Assembly: GCF_900102035.1 (NCBI RefSeq)
Contig: NZ_LT629689.1
Coordinates: forward strand, 2,356,001 to 2,420,000
Length of the DNA stretch: 64,000 nt
Reading direction: 5' to 3'
Source of the DNA: Pseudomonas extremaustralis
GTDB lineage: Bacteria > Pseudomonadota > Gammaproteobacteria > Pseudomonadales > Pseudomonadaceae
The position numbers and the translations under genes are program-made. Shown here one piece after another: positions 18,474-27,421 of the stretch; position 1 is the first letter of the stretch; each line of letters opens with the position of its first letter. Under the pieces are notes generated by a model. It made no database searches. It had not been told where the DNA came from and worked only from the letters and a program-made list of their open reading frames with translations.

Positions 18474-18563
18474 TGTGGGAGGGGGCTTGCTCCCGATAGC
18501 GGTGTACCAGTCGCCATTGGTTTTGACTGGTAGATCGCTATCGGGAGCAAGCCCCCTCCCACA
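18474..18563. repeat. REP-type inverted repeat pair after the regulator gene
   Basis: It has the same arms as the pair at 11661-11750, placed 10 bp after the XRE-cupin stop. It probably ends or stabilises the regulator transcript before the purU2 promoter. Confidence 0.78.
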
Positions 18564-18652
18564 TTTTTGATTGTGTTGGGCCCGTGAAAATTTCCCCTCA
18601 GTTAAAAAACTTTCCCAAAACCCCTAGACGCCCCGCCCCCATTCCCCTATAA

Positions 18653-18687
18653 AGCCACTTCAGGAATATTTTATTCCTCACAAGAAA
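18653..18687. promoter_or_regulatory. Operator-like pair upstream of purU2-folD2-mgdABCD
   Basis: ATTCCTCACAAGAAA at 18673-18687 has a right half-site GGAAT at 18663-18667 exactly 20 bp upstream, matching the phase of the other pairs. The start codon of purU2 is 83 bp downstream. Confidence 0.5.
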
Positions 18688-18769
18688 ATGCGCTCACGGA
18701 ACGAGCCTGCTGTCCTCTGACGTTTTTTCGCTATGCGATGAGCTGCCGCCATCATCCCGAGGACGTGTC

Positions 18770-19636
18770 ATGCAACACGAAAAAAACCATTTCATCATCA
18801 AGGTCACTTGTCCCGCGGTGTCCGGCATTGTCGCTGCCGTCACCACGTACCTGGCGGACAACGCGTGCTACATCGGGGAGATGGCGCAGTTCGATGATGA
18901 TTTCAGCGGTCGCTTCTTCATGCGCGCCGTGTTTCGTTTCAACGACGGGCACGCCGGCGACCTGGAACAGATCCGCGCCGGTTTCGCCGATGTCGCCCAG
19001 GCGTTCGACATGCAGTGGGAGCTTTATGACACCCGCGAGCCGATGCGCGTGATGCTGATGGTGAGCAAGTTCGACCATTGCCTCACCGACCTGCTCTACC
19101 GCTACCACAAGGGCGAGATGGACATGACCATCACCGCCATCGTCTCCAATCACCTCGACCTGCGGCCCATGGCCGAGCGCGAGGGCATCCGCTTCATCTA
19201 CCTGCCCGTGGCCAAGGACAACAAGGCTGCGCAGGAAGCCGAGCTGATGAAGATCGTCGACGACACCCGCACCGAACTGGTGGTGCTGGCGCGCTATATG
19301 CAGATCCTCTCCGACGACCTGTGCCGGCAACTGTCGGGACGCGCGATCAATATCCACCATTCGTTCCTGCCCGGTTTCAAAGGCGCCAAGCCCTATCACC
19401 AGGCCTATCAACGCGGCGTCAAGCTGATCGGCGCGACGGCGCACTATGTGACCAGCGACCTGGATGAGGGCCCGATCATCGAACAGGAAGTGCAGCGCGT
19501 GGACCACGTGTACAAGCCGGACGACCTGGTCGCCATCGGCCGTGACACCGAAACCGTGGCCCTGTCCAAGGCGGTCAAATACCACCTGGAACACCGGGTC
19601 TTCCTCAACCAGGACAGAACGGTGGTGTTCCGGTGA
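18770..19636 (+). CDS. purU: Formyltetrahydrofolate deformylase, copy 2
   Basis: This 288-residue protein is collinear with the copy at 4355 and very similar to it. It has an ACT domain ([21 protein letters not shown]) followed by the hydrolase domain with [20 protein letters not shown] and SDLDEGPI. It hydrolyses 10-formyl-THF to formate. As the first gene of the purU-folD-mgdABCD operon it drains C1 units from N-methylglutamate oxidation. The last four bases overlap the GTG of folD2, so the two are translationally coupled. Confidence 0.93.
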   Translation: MQHEKNHFIIKVTCPAVSGIVAAVTTYLADNACYIGEMAQFDDDFSGRFFMRAVFRFNDGHAGDLEQIRAGFADVAQAFDMQWELYDTREPMRVMLMVSKFDHCLTDLLYRYHKGEMDMTITAIVSNHLDLRPMAEREGIRFIYLPVAKDNKAAQEAELMKIVDDTRTELVVLARYMQILSDDLCRQLSGRAINIHHSFLPGFKGAKPYHQAYQRGVKLIGATAHYVTSDLDEGPIIEQEVQRVDHVYKPDDLVAIGRDTETVALSKAVKYHLEHRVFLNQDRTVVFR

Positions 19637-20538
19637 GCGCGCCTAAACTGATCGACGGCAAAGCCGCCGCCGCACGGGTACTGCTGCAAGTGCGCGAGGA
19701 CGTGGCGCGCCTGCACGAGCAAGCCATTGAACCGGCCCTGGCGGTGATCCTGGTAGGCAACGACGCCGCCAGCCAGGTGTATGTGCGCAACAAGATCCTG
19801 CGCGCCGAAGAGGTGGGCATCCGCTCCCTGGAGCATCGGCTGCCCAGCGACACCAGCACCGAACAACTGTTGATCCTCATCGCCCAGTTGAATGCCGACC
19901 CTGCGATCCACGGCATTCTCCTGCAACTGCCGCTGCCCAGGCAGATGGACGAACTGCGCGCCCTGGAGGCCATCGCGCCGCAGAAGGACGTGGACGGTTT
20001 CCACAGCCAGAACGTCGGCGGCCTCAGCCAGGGGCGCGCGGTGCTCACGCCCTGCACCCCCAGCGGTTGCCTGTACCTGCTGGAGCAAACCTGTGGCGAC
20101 CTGCGCGGCAAACACGCGGTGGTGATCGGTCGCTCGAACATCGTCGGCAAACCCATGGCCGCCCTGCTGCTGCAGGCCGACTGCTCGGTGACCGTACTGC
20201 ATTCGCGCAGCCACAACGCCGAGGCGCTGTGCCGCCAGGCCGACATCGTGATCGCCGCCGTGGGCCGCCCGCGCTTGATCGACGCCAGCTGGCTCAAACC
20301 CGGCGCGGTGGTGATCGACGTCGGCATCAACCGTATCGATGACAACGGCCGCAGCCGCCTGGTGGGCGATGTCGACTTCGACGCCGCCCTGCCCCACGTC
20401 GCCGCCATCACCCCGGTCCCCGGCGGCGTCGGCCCGATGACCATTGCCTTCCTGATGAAAAACACCGTGACCGCCGCCCTTGCGCAACATCACGCCCTAC
20501 GCAGCCAATCGGAGGCCGTATGCCATTCAATCTATTGA
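19633..20538 (+). CDS. folD: Bifunctional methylene-THF dehydrogenase/cyclohydrolase, copy 2
   Basis: This 301-residue FolD has [25 protein letters not shown] and [14 protein letters not shown]. It differs from copy 1 at 10768 mainly at the ends and lacks the repeat-encoded tail. GTG at 19633 overlaps the purU2 stop, and the gene's last 19 bases overlap the start of mgdA. It converts methylene-THF made by MgdC to formyl-THF for PurU. The chromosomal housekeeping FolD is presumably elsewhere. Confidence 0.93.
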   Translation: MSAPKLIDGKAAAARVLLQVREDVARLHEQAIEPALAVILVGNDAASQVYVRNKILRAEEVGIRSLEHRLPSDTSTEQLLILIAQLNADPAIHGILLQLPLPRQMDELRALEAIAPQKDVDGFHSQNVGGLSQGRAVLTPCTPSGCLYLLEQTCGDLRGKHAVVIGRSNIVGKPMAALLLQADCSVTVLHSRSHNAEALCRQADIVIAAVGRPRLIDASWLKPGAVVIDVGINRIDDNGRSRLVGDVDFDAALPHVAAITPVPGGVGPMTIAFLMKNTVTAALAQHHALRSQSEAVCHSIY

Positions 20539-21761
20539 AATACGGGCTGAGTTCGGAGTACCCGGTGGAGGTGGACCTGCCGCCGCCCAAAGAACTCAAG
20601 TCGAGTTACGACGTGGTGATCATCGGCGCCGGCGGCCACGGCCTGGCGACTGCCTACTACCTGGCCAAGTACCACGGCATCACTAACATTGCCGTGCTGG
20701 AAAAGTCCTATCTGGGCGGCGGCAACACGGCGCGCAACACGGCGGTGATCCGCTCCAACTACCTGACCAGCGACGGGGTACGCTTCTACGCCGAGTCGGT
20801 GAAGATGTTCCAGGCGCTGTCCAACGAATTCGATTTCAACATCATGTATTCCGAGCGCGGCCAACTGACCCTGGCCCACACCGACGCCACCGTGCGCTCG
20901 TTCCGCCAGCGCGCCGAGGTCAACAAGCACTTCGGCGGGCGTACCGAGATGATCGACCGCCAGCAGATCCGCGAACTGGTGCCCAGCCTCAACCTCGACC
21001 CCGGCCACCTGCCGGTGCTCGCCGGGCTCTGGCACATCGACGGCGCCACCGCGCGCCACGATGCCGTGGCCTGGGGCTACGCCAAACAGGCGGCCAAGCG
21101 CGGCGTGGAAATCCATCAGCTCACCGAAGTGCAGGACCTGATCATCGAAAACGGCGCCATCACCGCCGTGAAAACCAATCGCGGCACCATCAAGTGCGGC
21201 TGCGCGGTGCAGGCAATTGCCGGGCACAGTTCGCTGCTGATGGCCAAGGCCGGCATCCGCTCGCCGATCCAGACCTTCCCGTTGCAGGCCATGGTCACCC
21301 AGCCGTTCAAGCCGTTCCTCGATCCGCTGGTGAGTTCCTCGGCCCTGCACTGCTACGTGCAGCAAACCAGCCGGGGCGAAGTGGTGTTCGGCGGCGGTTC
21401 CGACCCCTACCCGCTGTTCAACACGCGCTCGACCCTGGACCTCAAGGAAAGCCTGCTGGCCCATGCCATCGAGATGTTCCCGTTCCTGGCCAACGCCAAG
21501 TTGATGCGCCAGTGGGCCGGGATCACCGACATGACCCCGGACTACAGCCCGATCATGGGCCTGTCGCCAGTGAAGAATTATTACCTCGACGCCGGTTGGG
21601 GCACCTGGGGCTTCAAGGCCACGCCGATCTGCGGCAAGACCATGGCCGAGCTGGTCGCCAGCGGCGGCAAGGTGCCGGCGCTGATCAAACCTTTCGGCCT
21701 CGAACGTTTCTCGACCTTTCAGCAAGTCAATGAGATGGGCGCCACGGCGGCCAGTCACTGA
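20520..21761 (+). CDS. mgdA: N-methylglutamate dehydrogenase subunit A (sarcosine oxidase beta-like)
   Basis: This 413-residue FAD protein carries the Rossmann motif [19 protein letters not shown] near residues 31-49 and the NTAVIRSNY segment, as in sarcosine oxidase beta subunits. It holds the amine-oxidising flavin. The ATG at 20520, preceded by GGAGG, overlaps the end of folD2. Context after gmaS-mgs and homology to SoxB support N-methylglutamate oxidation to glutamate and a C1 unit. Heterotetrameric sarcosine oxidase is the alternative and cannot be fully excluded from sequence. Confidence 0.85.
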   Translation: MPFNLLKYGLSSEYPVEVDLPPPKELKSSYDVVIIGAGGHGLATAYYLAKYHGITNIAVLEKSYLGGGNTARNTAVIRSNYLTSDGVRFYAESVKMFQALSNEFDFNIMYSERGQLTLAHTDATVRSFRQRAEVNKHFGGRTEMIDRQQIRELVPSLNLDPGHLPVLAGLWHIDGATARHDAVAWGYAKQAAKRGVEIHQLTEVQDLIIENGAITAVKTNRGTIKCGCAVQAIAGHSSLLMAKAGIRSPIQTFPLQAMVTQPFKPFLDPLVSSSALHCYVQQTSRGEVVFGGGSDPYPLFNTRSTLDLKESLLAHAIEMFPFLANAKLMRQWAGITDMTPDYSPIMGLSPVKNYYLDAGWGTWGFKATPICGKTMAELVASGGKVPALIKPFGLERFSTFQQVNEMGATAASH

Positions 21762-21774
21762 TGGAGAGCGGACT

Positions 21775-22074
21775 ATGAAAATCATGATTTGCCCGCTCAA
21801 CGGGCCGCGCAATATCAGCGAGTTCACCTACGGCGGCGAGCTCAAGCCCATGCCCGATCCGGTCAACTGCAGCGACGCCGAATGGGCCGACTATGTGTTC
21901 AACACCGACAATCTCGCCGGCGTCGTGCGCGAATGGTGGATGCACACGCCGTCCAGCTACTGGTTCCTCGCCGAGCGCCACACCGTTACCGACGAGATCC
22001 TGCGCACCTTCGATCCCAAGGAACTGTTCACCCACCGCGTCGACTTCAACGCCACCCAGGAGATCGCCGGATGA
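21775..22074 (+). CDS. mgdB: N-methylglutamate dehydrogenase subunit B (sarcosine oxidase delta-like)
   Basis: This 99-residue protein of the SoxD family begins MKIMICPLNGPRNISEF. Typical SoxD proteins have zinc-binding cysteines around this N-terminal CP motif and a histidine-rich partner; here only one cysteine remains near the start and another at CSDAEW. The conserved WWMHTPSSYWFLAERHT region is present. The ATG at 21775 follows GGAGAG. The gene overlaps mgdC by four bases (ATGA). It is a small structural subunit at the interface of the large subunits. Confidence 0.85.
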   Translation: MKIMICPLNGPRNISEFTYGGELKPMPDPVNCSDAEWADYVFNTDNLAGVVREWWMHTPSSYWFLAERHTVTDEILRTFDPKELFTHRVDFNATQEIAG

Positions 22075-24968
22075 ACCGCCTCCCCGCCCCCATGGGCCTG
22101 CTGATCCACCGCGATCAACCGCTCGAGTTCAGTTTCGATGGCCAGCCCTACCAGGGCTTGCAGGGCGACAGCATCGCCAGTGCCTTGCTCGCCAATGGGC
22201 GCTTTCTGATGTCGCGCTCGTTCAAATACCACCGCCCACGCGGGCCGCTGAGCATGGCCGGCCAGGACGCCAACAGCCTGGTGCAGTTACCCCAGGAACC
22301 CAACGTGCTGGCCGATGCCCACGCGCTGACCCACGGCCTGGCGGTGACCGCGCAGAACGTCAACGGCACGCTGGACCACGACCGCGACGCCTATATGGGC
22401 AAGTTCTCCAAATTCATGCCGGTGGGCTTCTATTACCGCTCGTTCTACAAGCCCAAGGGCATGTGGAAAGTCTGGGAGCCGATCATCCGCAAAAAGGCCG
22501 GCCTGGGCGTGCTCGACCTGAAGTTCCAGCCCGAGTACTACGACAAGGCCTACCTGTTCACCGACCTCGCCGTCATCGGTGCCGGCCCCGCCGGTTTGCA
22601 GGCGGCGCTGACCGCCGCCAACGCCGGGGCCAAGGTGCTGCTGATCGAACAACAGCCGGTCCTCGGCGGCTCGCTGACCTACGCGCGCTTCGACATCGCC
22701 GGGACCCGCGCCGATACCTTGCGCCGTGAATTGCTCGACGCGGTGCAGCACCACACGAATATCCAGGTGCTGACCGAGGCGACGTGCAACGCCTGGTTCA
22801 CCGACAACTACCTGCCGGTAATCCAGGGCAAGCGCATGTACAAGGTGCGCGCGCAGCAGTGCCTGGTGTGCAGCGGCTCGTTCGACCAACCGGTGATCTT
22901 TCGCAACAACGACCTGCCGGGGGTGATGCTGACCAGTGCCGCGCAACGCCTGATGAAACTCTATGCGGTCAAGCCCGGCAAACGCGCAGTGGTGCTCACC
23001 GGCAACGACGACGGTTACCTCGCCGCCCTCGACCTGCATGACCAGGGCGTGGACGTCGCCGCCGTCATCGACCTGCGCCATGCCTGCGCCGACAAGGCGC
23101 TGCCCGGCGCGCTGGCCCAGCGCAAGATCCGTTGCCTGACCAACAGCACCGTGTTCGAGGCCCTGCACGAAAAAGGTATGCGCCATGTAAAGGCGGTCGA
23201 TGTGCGCCAGATCACCGGCCAAGGCCAAGTCAGCGACAGCGGGCAGGTGATCGACTGCGACCTGCTGTGCATGTCGGCTGGCTATATGCCGGTGTACCAA
23301 CTGCTGTGCCAGGCCGGCGGCAAACTGGCCTATGAGGACCCGCGTGCGGAATTCAGCCTCAGCGGCCTGCCGCAGAACCTCAGCGTGGCCGGTTCGGTCC
23401 ATGGTCGGCACCAGTTGGACAATGTGCTGGCGGACGCGAACAACGCTGCCCACGACATCGCCCTCGCCCTTGGCTTGAGCCCGGCCGTCGTGCGTACCGC
23501 GCTGCGCGCCGAAGCCCAGGTCAACTTCAACTGGCCGATCTTTCCACACCCCAAGGGCAAGGATTTCGTCGACTTCGACGAAGACCTGCAAGTGGCGGAT
23601 ATCGTCAACGCCACCCGCATCGGCTACCGCGATGTGCAGTTGGTCAAACGCTACTCCACCGTGGGCATGGGCCCGTCCCAGGGCCGCCACTCGGCGTTGC
23701 CGACCGCACGCCTGGTGGCCTGGGCGACCCAGCGCAACATCAGCGAAACCGGGGTCACCACCGCACGGCCGCCGTTCGTGGCGGAGAAACTCGCCCACGT
23801 CGCCGGGCGTGCCTTCGACCCTTACCGGCAGACGCCGATGCATGCGCGGCATGTGCAGGCCGGGGCGAAGATGATGCCCGCCGGCATCTGGCAACGCCCG
23901 GCCTATTACGGCAAGGCCGAGGACCGCGATGCATGTATGCAGGCCGAAGCCCTGCATGTGCGCAACAAGGTCGGGCTGATCGATGTGTCGACCCTCGGCG
24001 GCCTGGACGTGCGCGGCCCGGATGCCGCCGAACTGCTCAACCGGATGTACACCTTCGCGTTTCTCAAGCAGCCGGTGGGTCGTTCGCGTTATGCGCTGAT
24101 GACCAATGAACACGGGGTGGTGATCGACGACGGCGTGTGCGCGCGGCTGGCCGACAAACACTTCTACGTCACCGCCACCACCAGCGGCGTCGACCGTATC
24201 TACCAACAAATGCTCAAGTGGAACGCGCAATGGCGCCTGGATGTGGACGTGACCAACGTCACCGCCGCGATCTGTGCGGTGAACGTGGCCGGGCCGGATT
24301 CGCGCAAGGTGCTGGAACAGCTGTGCAGCGACCTCGACCTGAGCGCCGAGGGCTTCCCGTACCTGGGTGTGCGCCAGGGCACGGTGGCAGGGATCAAGGC
24401 GCGCTTGCTGCGGGTCGGTTTCGTCGGCGAGCTGGGGTATGAAATCCACGTGGCCGCCCGGCATGGCCTGGCGTTGTGGGATGCGTTGATGGCCGCCGGT
24501 AAAGCCTTCGACATTCGCCCCTTCGGCGTCGAAACCCAGCGCCTGCTGCGCCTGGAAAAAGGCCACGTGATCATCAGCCAGGACACCGACGGCATGACCC
24601 ACCCGGCGGAAATCGACATGGGCTGGGCGGTCAGCCGCAACAAACCGTTCTTCGTCGGCCGCCGCTCGGTGGACATCCTCGAAGCCCAACCGCTCAAACG
24701 CAAACTGGTCGGCTTCACGTTGCCAAAGGGCAGCGTGCAACCGCTGGAAGGCCACTTGGTGCTCAACGGCCCGGACATCAGCGGCAACGTCACCTCGTGC
24801 GAATACTCCACCAGCCTGGGCCGGATCATCGGCCTGGCCTATGCGGGGATCGACCAGAGCACACCGGGGCAACGCATTCCGATTCGCGTCGAGGGCGGCA
24901 TCGTCGTCCAGGCCGAGGTGGTGCAGTTGCCGTTCTTCGATCCCGCCAACCAACGCCAGGAGGGTTAA
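22071..24968 (+). CDS. mgdC: N-methylglutamate dehydrogenase subunit C (sarcosine oxidase alpha-like)
   Basis: This 965-residue multidomain protein begins with a 2Fe-2S-like/ferredoxin-fold region (LEFSFDGQPYQGLQGDSIASALLANG), followed by a dinucleotide-binding domain (LAVIGAGPAGLQAALTAANAGAKVLLIEQ, about residues 165-193) and a C-terminal GcvT-type THF-binding domain from about residue 590. It accepts electrons or dinucleotide and binds THF, so the methyl carbon leaves as methylene-THF. The ATG overlaps the mgdB stop. A longer frame opens at 21789 but overlaps mgdB and is not used. Confidence 0.87.
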   Translation: MNRLPAPMGLLIHRDQPLEFSFDGQPYQGLQGDSIASALLANGRFLMSRSFKYHRPRGPLSMAGQDANSLVQLPQEPNVLADAHALTHGLAVTAQNVNGTLDHDRDAYMGKFSKFMPVGFYYRSFYKPKGMWKVWEPIIRKKAGLGVLDLKFQPEYYDKAYLFTDLAVIGAGPAGLQAALTAANAGAKVLLIEQQPVLGGSLTYARFDIAGTRADTLRRELLDAVQHHTNIQVLTEATCNAWFTDNYLPVIQGKRMYKVRAQQCLVCSGSFDQPVIFRNNDLPGVMLTSAAQRLMKLYAVKPGKRAVVLTGNDDGYLAALDLHDQGVDVAAVIDLRHACADKALPGALAQRKIRCLTNSTVFEALHEKGMRHVKAVDVRQITGQGQVSDSGQVIDCDLLCMSAGYMPVYQLLCQAGGKLAYEDPRAEFSLSGLPQNLSVAGSVHGRHQLDNVLADANNAAHDIALALGLSPAVVRTALRAEAQVNFNWPIFPHPKGKDFVDFDEDLQVADIVNATRIGYRDVQLVKRYSTVGMGPSQGRHSALPTARLVAWATQRNISETGVTTARPPFVAEKLAHVAGRAFDPYRQTPMHARHVQAGAKMMPAGIWQRPAYYGKAEDRDACMQAEALHVRNKVGLIDVSTLGGLDVRGPDAAELLNRMYTFAFLKQPVGRSRYALMTNEHGVVIDDGVCARLADKHFYVTATTSGVDRIYQQMLKWNAQWRLDVDVTNVTAAICAVNVAGPDSRKVLEQLCSDLDLSAEGFPYLGVRQGTVAGIKARLLRVGFVGELGYEIHVAARHGLALWDALMAAGKAFDIRPFGVETQRLLRLEKGHVIISQDTDGMTHPAEIDMGWAVSRNKPFFVGRRSVDILEAQPLKRKLVGFTLPKGSVQPLEGHLVLNGPDISGNVTSCEYSTSLGRIIGLAYAGIDQSTPGQRIPIRVEGGIVVQAEVVQLPFFDPANQRQEG

Positions 24969-24971
24969 GCC

Positions 24972-25535
24972 ATGACCAGTCTGAAAACCCACGATTTGCT
25001 CACGCCGGCCTGCCGCCTGATCGACCTGCCCCGGGTCGGCTTTCGCGGCACGCAAAGCGCCGATTACCTCAGCGCCCGTGGCTTTACCCTGCCCGACGCG
25101 CCCAACCGAGCGACTGCGCAAGCGGACGGCGGCTGGGTGGCGCGCCTGTCACAGAACGAATACCTGCTACTGGGCAGCCCGGCGGATCAAGGCCAGCGCA
25201 TCGCCGATGAAGAAGCACGCTGGGAACTCGACCACCGCGCCAACTACCTGCTGCCGCGCCAGGACAGCCACGCCTGCGTACTGCTCAGCGGCGCGGTGAT
25301 TGCACGGGTGATGGCCAAGCTGTGCGGCGTCGATCTCAGTTTTCCGGCGTTCAAGCCGGGGGCGGTAGCGCAGACATCGGTGGCACGCCTCAACGCCATC
25401 GTCATCCACTCGGGCAGCGTGGATGCGCCGGCGTTCCACATCCTCTGGGACCGCGCCTCGAAGGAATACTTCGAGGGCGCGTTGCGGGATGCGTTGGAGG
25501 AGTTTGGTGGGGTGGGGCTTGCCGATCACGCGTAA
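24972..25535 (+). CDS. mgdD: N-methylglutamate dehydrogenase subunit D (sarcosine oxidase gamma-like)
   Basis: This 187-residue SoxG-like subunit starts three bases after the mgdC stop with AGGGTTAAGCC ahead of the ATG. The conserved QNEYLLLGSP and RVMAKLCGVDLS segments are visible. SoxG subunits resemble truncated GcvT folds and complete the heterotetramer. It is the last gene of the purU2-folD2-mgd operon, followed by an intergenic repeat. Confidence 0.85.
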   Translation: MTSLKTHDLLTPACRLIDLPRVGFRGTQSADYLSARGFTLPDAPNRATAQADGGWVARLSQNEYLLLGSPADQGQRIADEEARWELDHRANYLLPRQDSHACVLLSGAVIARVMAKLCGVDLSFPAFKPGAVAQTSVARLNAIVIHSGSVDAPAFHILWDRASKEYFEGALRDALEEFGGVGLADHA

Positions 25536-25569
25536 AACCAGGATCAACGTGGCGCTCTCAGGTTTTTCG

Positions 25570-25630
25570 CGAGCAAGCTCGCTCCTACAGATAGCGCGGT
25601 CGCTGTAGGAGCGGAGCTTGCCCGCGAGGA
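25570..25630. repeat. REP-type repeat between mgdD and the NCS1 permease
   Basis: Two arms of the GTAGGAGCGAGCTTGCTCGCGAA family lie in opposite orientation in the gap between convergent genes. Short flanking copies of an AAAACCAGGATCA sequence bracket them, suggesting an internally duplicated element. It may act as a bidirectional terminator. Confidence 0.7.
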
Positions 25631-25689
25631 GCGTTAACGATGACGCGCAAAACCAGGATCAGCGCAGCGCTCTCGCCAGAAAAACCTGT

Positions 25690-27096
25690 TCAGTCGGTAT
25701 AGCCCAACCGCCCCGCCCTGACTGCCTGTGTGCGCTGACGCGTCGCCAGGCAGTAATACAGCGGGCACGTCACCACCAACCCCACCAGCCAGGACAAATC
25801 CGCGCCGTCCACCAGGTTGGCCCACGGCCCCACATACAGGGAGGTATTGGCGAACGGCAACTGCACGATGATGCCGATGAAGTACGCCACGATCGCATGC
25901 CCGTTGAAACGCCCATACACCCCGCCATCCGCCTGGAAAATCGAGGCAATGTCATACACCCCGCGCTTGATGACATAGAAGTCGATCAAGTTGATCGACG
26001 CCCACGGCACCAGCACCAGCAACAGCGCAAGCACCAGCCCGATGAACTGCGAGATGAAGTCCGCGGACGCGCCCAGCGCCACCACGCAGCAACCGAAAAG
26101 AACCACACCCGACAACCCCACGCGCACCTTGATGCTCGGCGTCCACTGGCTGGCGAAGGTTTGGATCGAGGTGATGATCGACAACACCGCGCCGTACAGA
26201 TTCAGAGCGTTATGGCTGATGATATTGAGCAGGAACAGCACCATCAGGATCGGCCCCAGCCAGCCGGTGGCTTGCTTGACCGCGAGCATGGCTTCGGTGC
26301 CTTCGGGGGTGGCCAGTGCCGCGACCAGGCCAAACGCGAAGGACAAAATCGTGCCCAGCGTCGCCCCCAGGTAGGTGGCGATGAATGGCCGGGCGATGCC
26401 GATGTCCGCCGGCAAGTAGCGCGAATAATCACTGGTGTAGGGCGAAAAGCTGATCTGCCAGATCACCCCCAGGGACACGGTGGCCAACCAGCCCGCCGCG
26501 TTGAAACCGCCACGGCTGAGGAAGTCCGCCGGCAGGTCGTGGGCGAAGATGTAGACAAAACCAGCAAGCAACGCGCTGCCCATCACCCAGGTGCCGATGC
26601 GGTTCAAGGTATGGATGAAGCGGTAACCGATCACGCCGATGGCCGTGGCACTCAGCGCGCCGATCAGGATGCTCGCCGGCACCGGGACCGACGGCACGAT
26701 GCCGACGATGGACTTGCCGGCCAGGACGATATTGGAAATGAAAAAGCCGATGTAGATCAGCGCTGCGAAGAACACGATCAGCAGCGCGCCATAGCGGCCG
26801 AACTGGCCCCTGCTCTGGACCATCTGCGGAATGCCCATGCGCGGGCCCTGGGCCGAAGCGAGGGCTATCACGATGCCGCCGAGCGAGTGCCCGAGGACAA
26901 TCGCCAACAACCCCCACGCCAGGTTGAGATGGAACACCTGGGCCACCATGGCGCCGGTGACGATGGGCAGCGGTGCGATGTTGGTGCTGAACCATAAGGT
27001 GAACAGGTCGCGGGCCTTTCCATGGCGCTCTGCGAGGGGGACGTAATCGACCGTGTGATGTTCGATCAGGGGGTCTTGCCGGGACATCTGGGGCAT
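25690..27096 (-). CDS. NCS1-family purine/cytosine-type permease
   Basis: This ~468-residue membrane protein has twelve predicted helices. The N-terminal DLFTLWFSTNIAPLPIVTGAM, the GIPQMVQSRGQFGRYG loop and SFSPYTSDYSRYLP are hallmarks of CodB/cytosine-allantoin permeases, which import nucleobases, hydantoins or related nitrogen heterocycles by sodium or proton symport. The frame opens at 27144; ATG at 27096 or 27087 best matches family starts, with no strong ribosome site. It is divergent from a flavin reductase and shares an operator-like motif with it and with the LLM monooxygenase at 30090, suggesting one catabolic system. Confidence 0.85.
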   Translation of the reverse strand: MPQMSRQDPLIEHHTVDYVPLAERHGKARDLFTLWFSTNIAPLPIVTGAMVAQVFHLNLAWGLLAIVLGHSLGGIVIALASAQGPRMGIPQMVQSRGQFGRYGALLIVFFAALIYIGFFISNIVLAGKSIVGIVPSVPVPASILIGALSATAIGVIGYRFIHTLNRIGTWVMGSALLAGFVYIFAHDLPADFLSRGGFNAAGWLATVSLGVIWQISFSPYTSDYSRYLPADIGIARPFIATYLGATLGTILSFAFGLVAALATPEGTEAMLAVKQATGWLGPILMVLFLLNIISHNALNLYGAVLSIITSIQTFASQWTPSIKVRVGLSGVVLFGCCVVALGASADFISQFIGLVLALLLVLVPWASINLIDFYVIKRGVYDIASIFQADGGVYGRFNGHAIVAYFIGIIVQLPFANTSLYVGPWANLVDGADLSWLVGLVVTCPLYYCLATRQRTQAVRAGRLGYTD

Positions 27097-27180
27097 GGAA
27101 ATGAACTCGAGTTTGTCTGATCTTATAGTTGTTTGACGCCACACCGGGGGCGCTCTACGACGGCCCCTCAGATGAACACC

Positions 27181-27198
27181 ATATTATGGTATTCCAAC
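27181..27198. promoter_or_regulatory. Putative GntR-type operator, copy 1 (permease side)
   Basis: ATATTATGGTATTCCAAC differs at one base from the sequence at 29966-29983 and resembles a third at 27354-27370. The core TGGTATACCA is a perfect 10-bp palindrome in the other copies, similar to FadR/VanR-class GntR operators. It lies 85 bp upstream of the permease start. Confidence 0.55.
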
Positions 27199-27353
27199 AT
27201 TTTCACAAGACTGATCCGTAATCCTGGCGCTCATCTGATCCGGTATTGTGCCACATGGCACATTGCCATTTCTCCGCATAATCCCCGTATTTATTGATTG
27301 AAAGACCCTGGATTGACGTTCATCGGGCCACTGAAAAAGCAGTTGCAAGGTTT

Positions 27354-27370
27354 GTATTACGGTATACCAT
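27354..27370. promoter_or_regulatory. Putative GntR-type operator, copy 2 (flavin reductase side)
   Basis: GTATTACGGTATACCAT carries a CGGTATACCA core nine-tenths matching the palindrome at 29966-29983 and lies 52 bp upstream of the flavin reductase start, in a promoter position. Confidence 0.55.
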
Positions 27371-27421
27371 CAGACCTACAAACCTATAAAAACCACGCTA
27401 CCGCCCCAAGAGGACCGCCCC

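Noticed and set aside
22287..25121. 944-codon open frame on the minus strand opposite mgdC
   Set aside because: It is a codon-bias shadow of the MgdC gene with no recognisable motif or ribosome site.
20520..25535. Heterotetrameric sarcosine oxidase soxBDAG
   Set aside because: The fold is the same, but there are no glyA or glycine-betaine genes, and the context is gmaS/mgs; N-methylglutamate dehydrogenase is preferred though sequence alone cannot fully decide.
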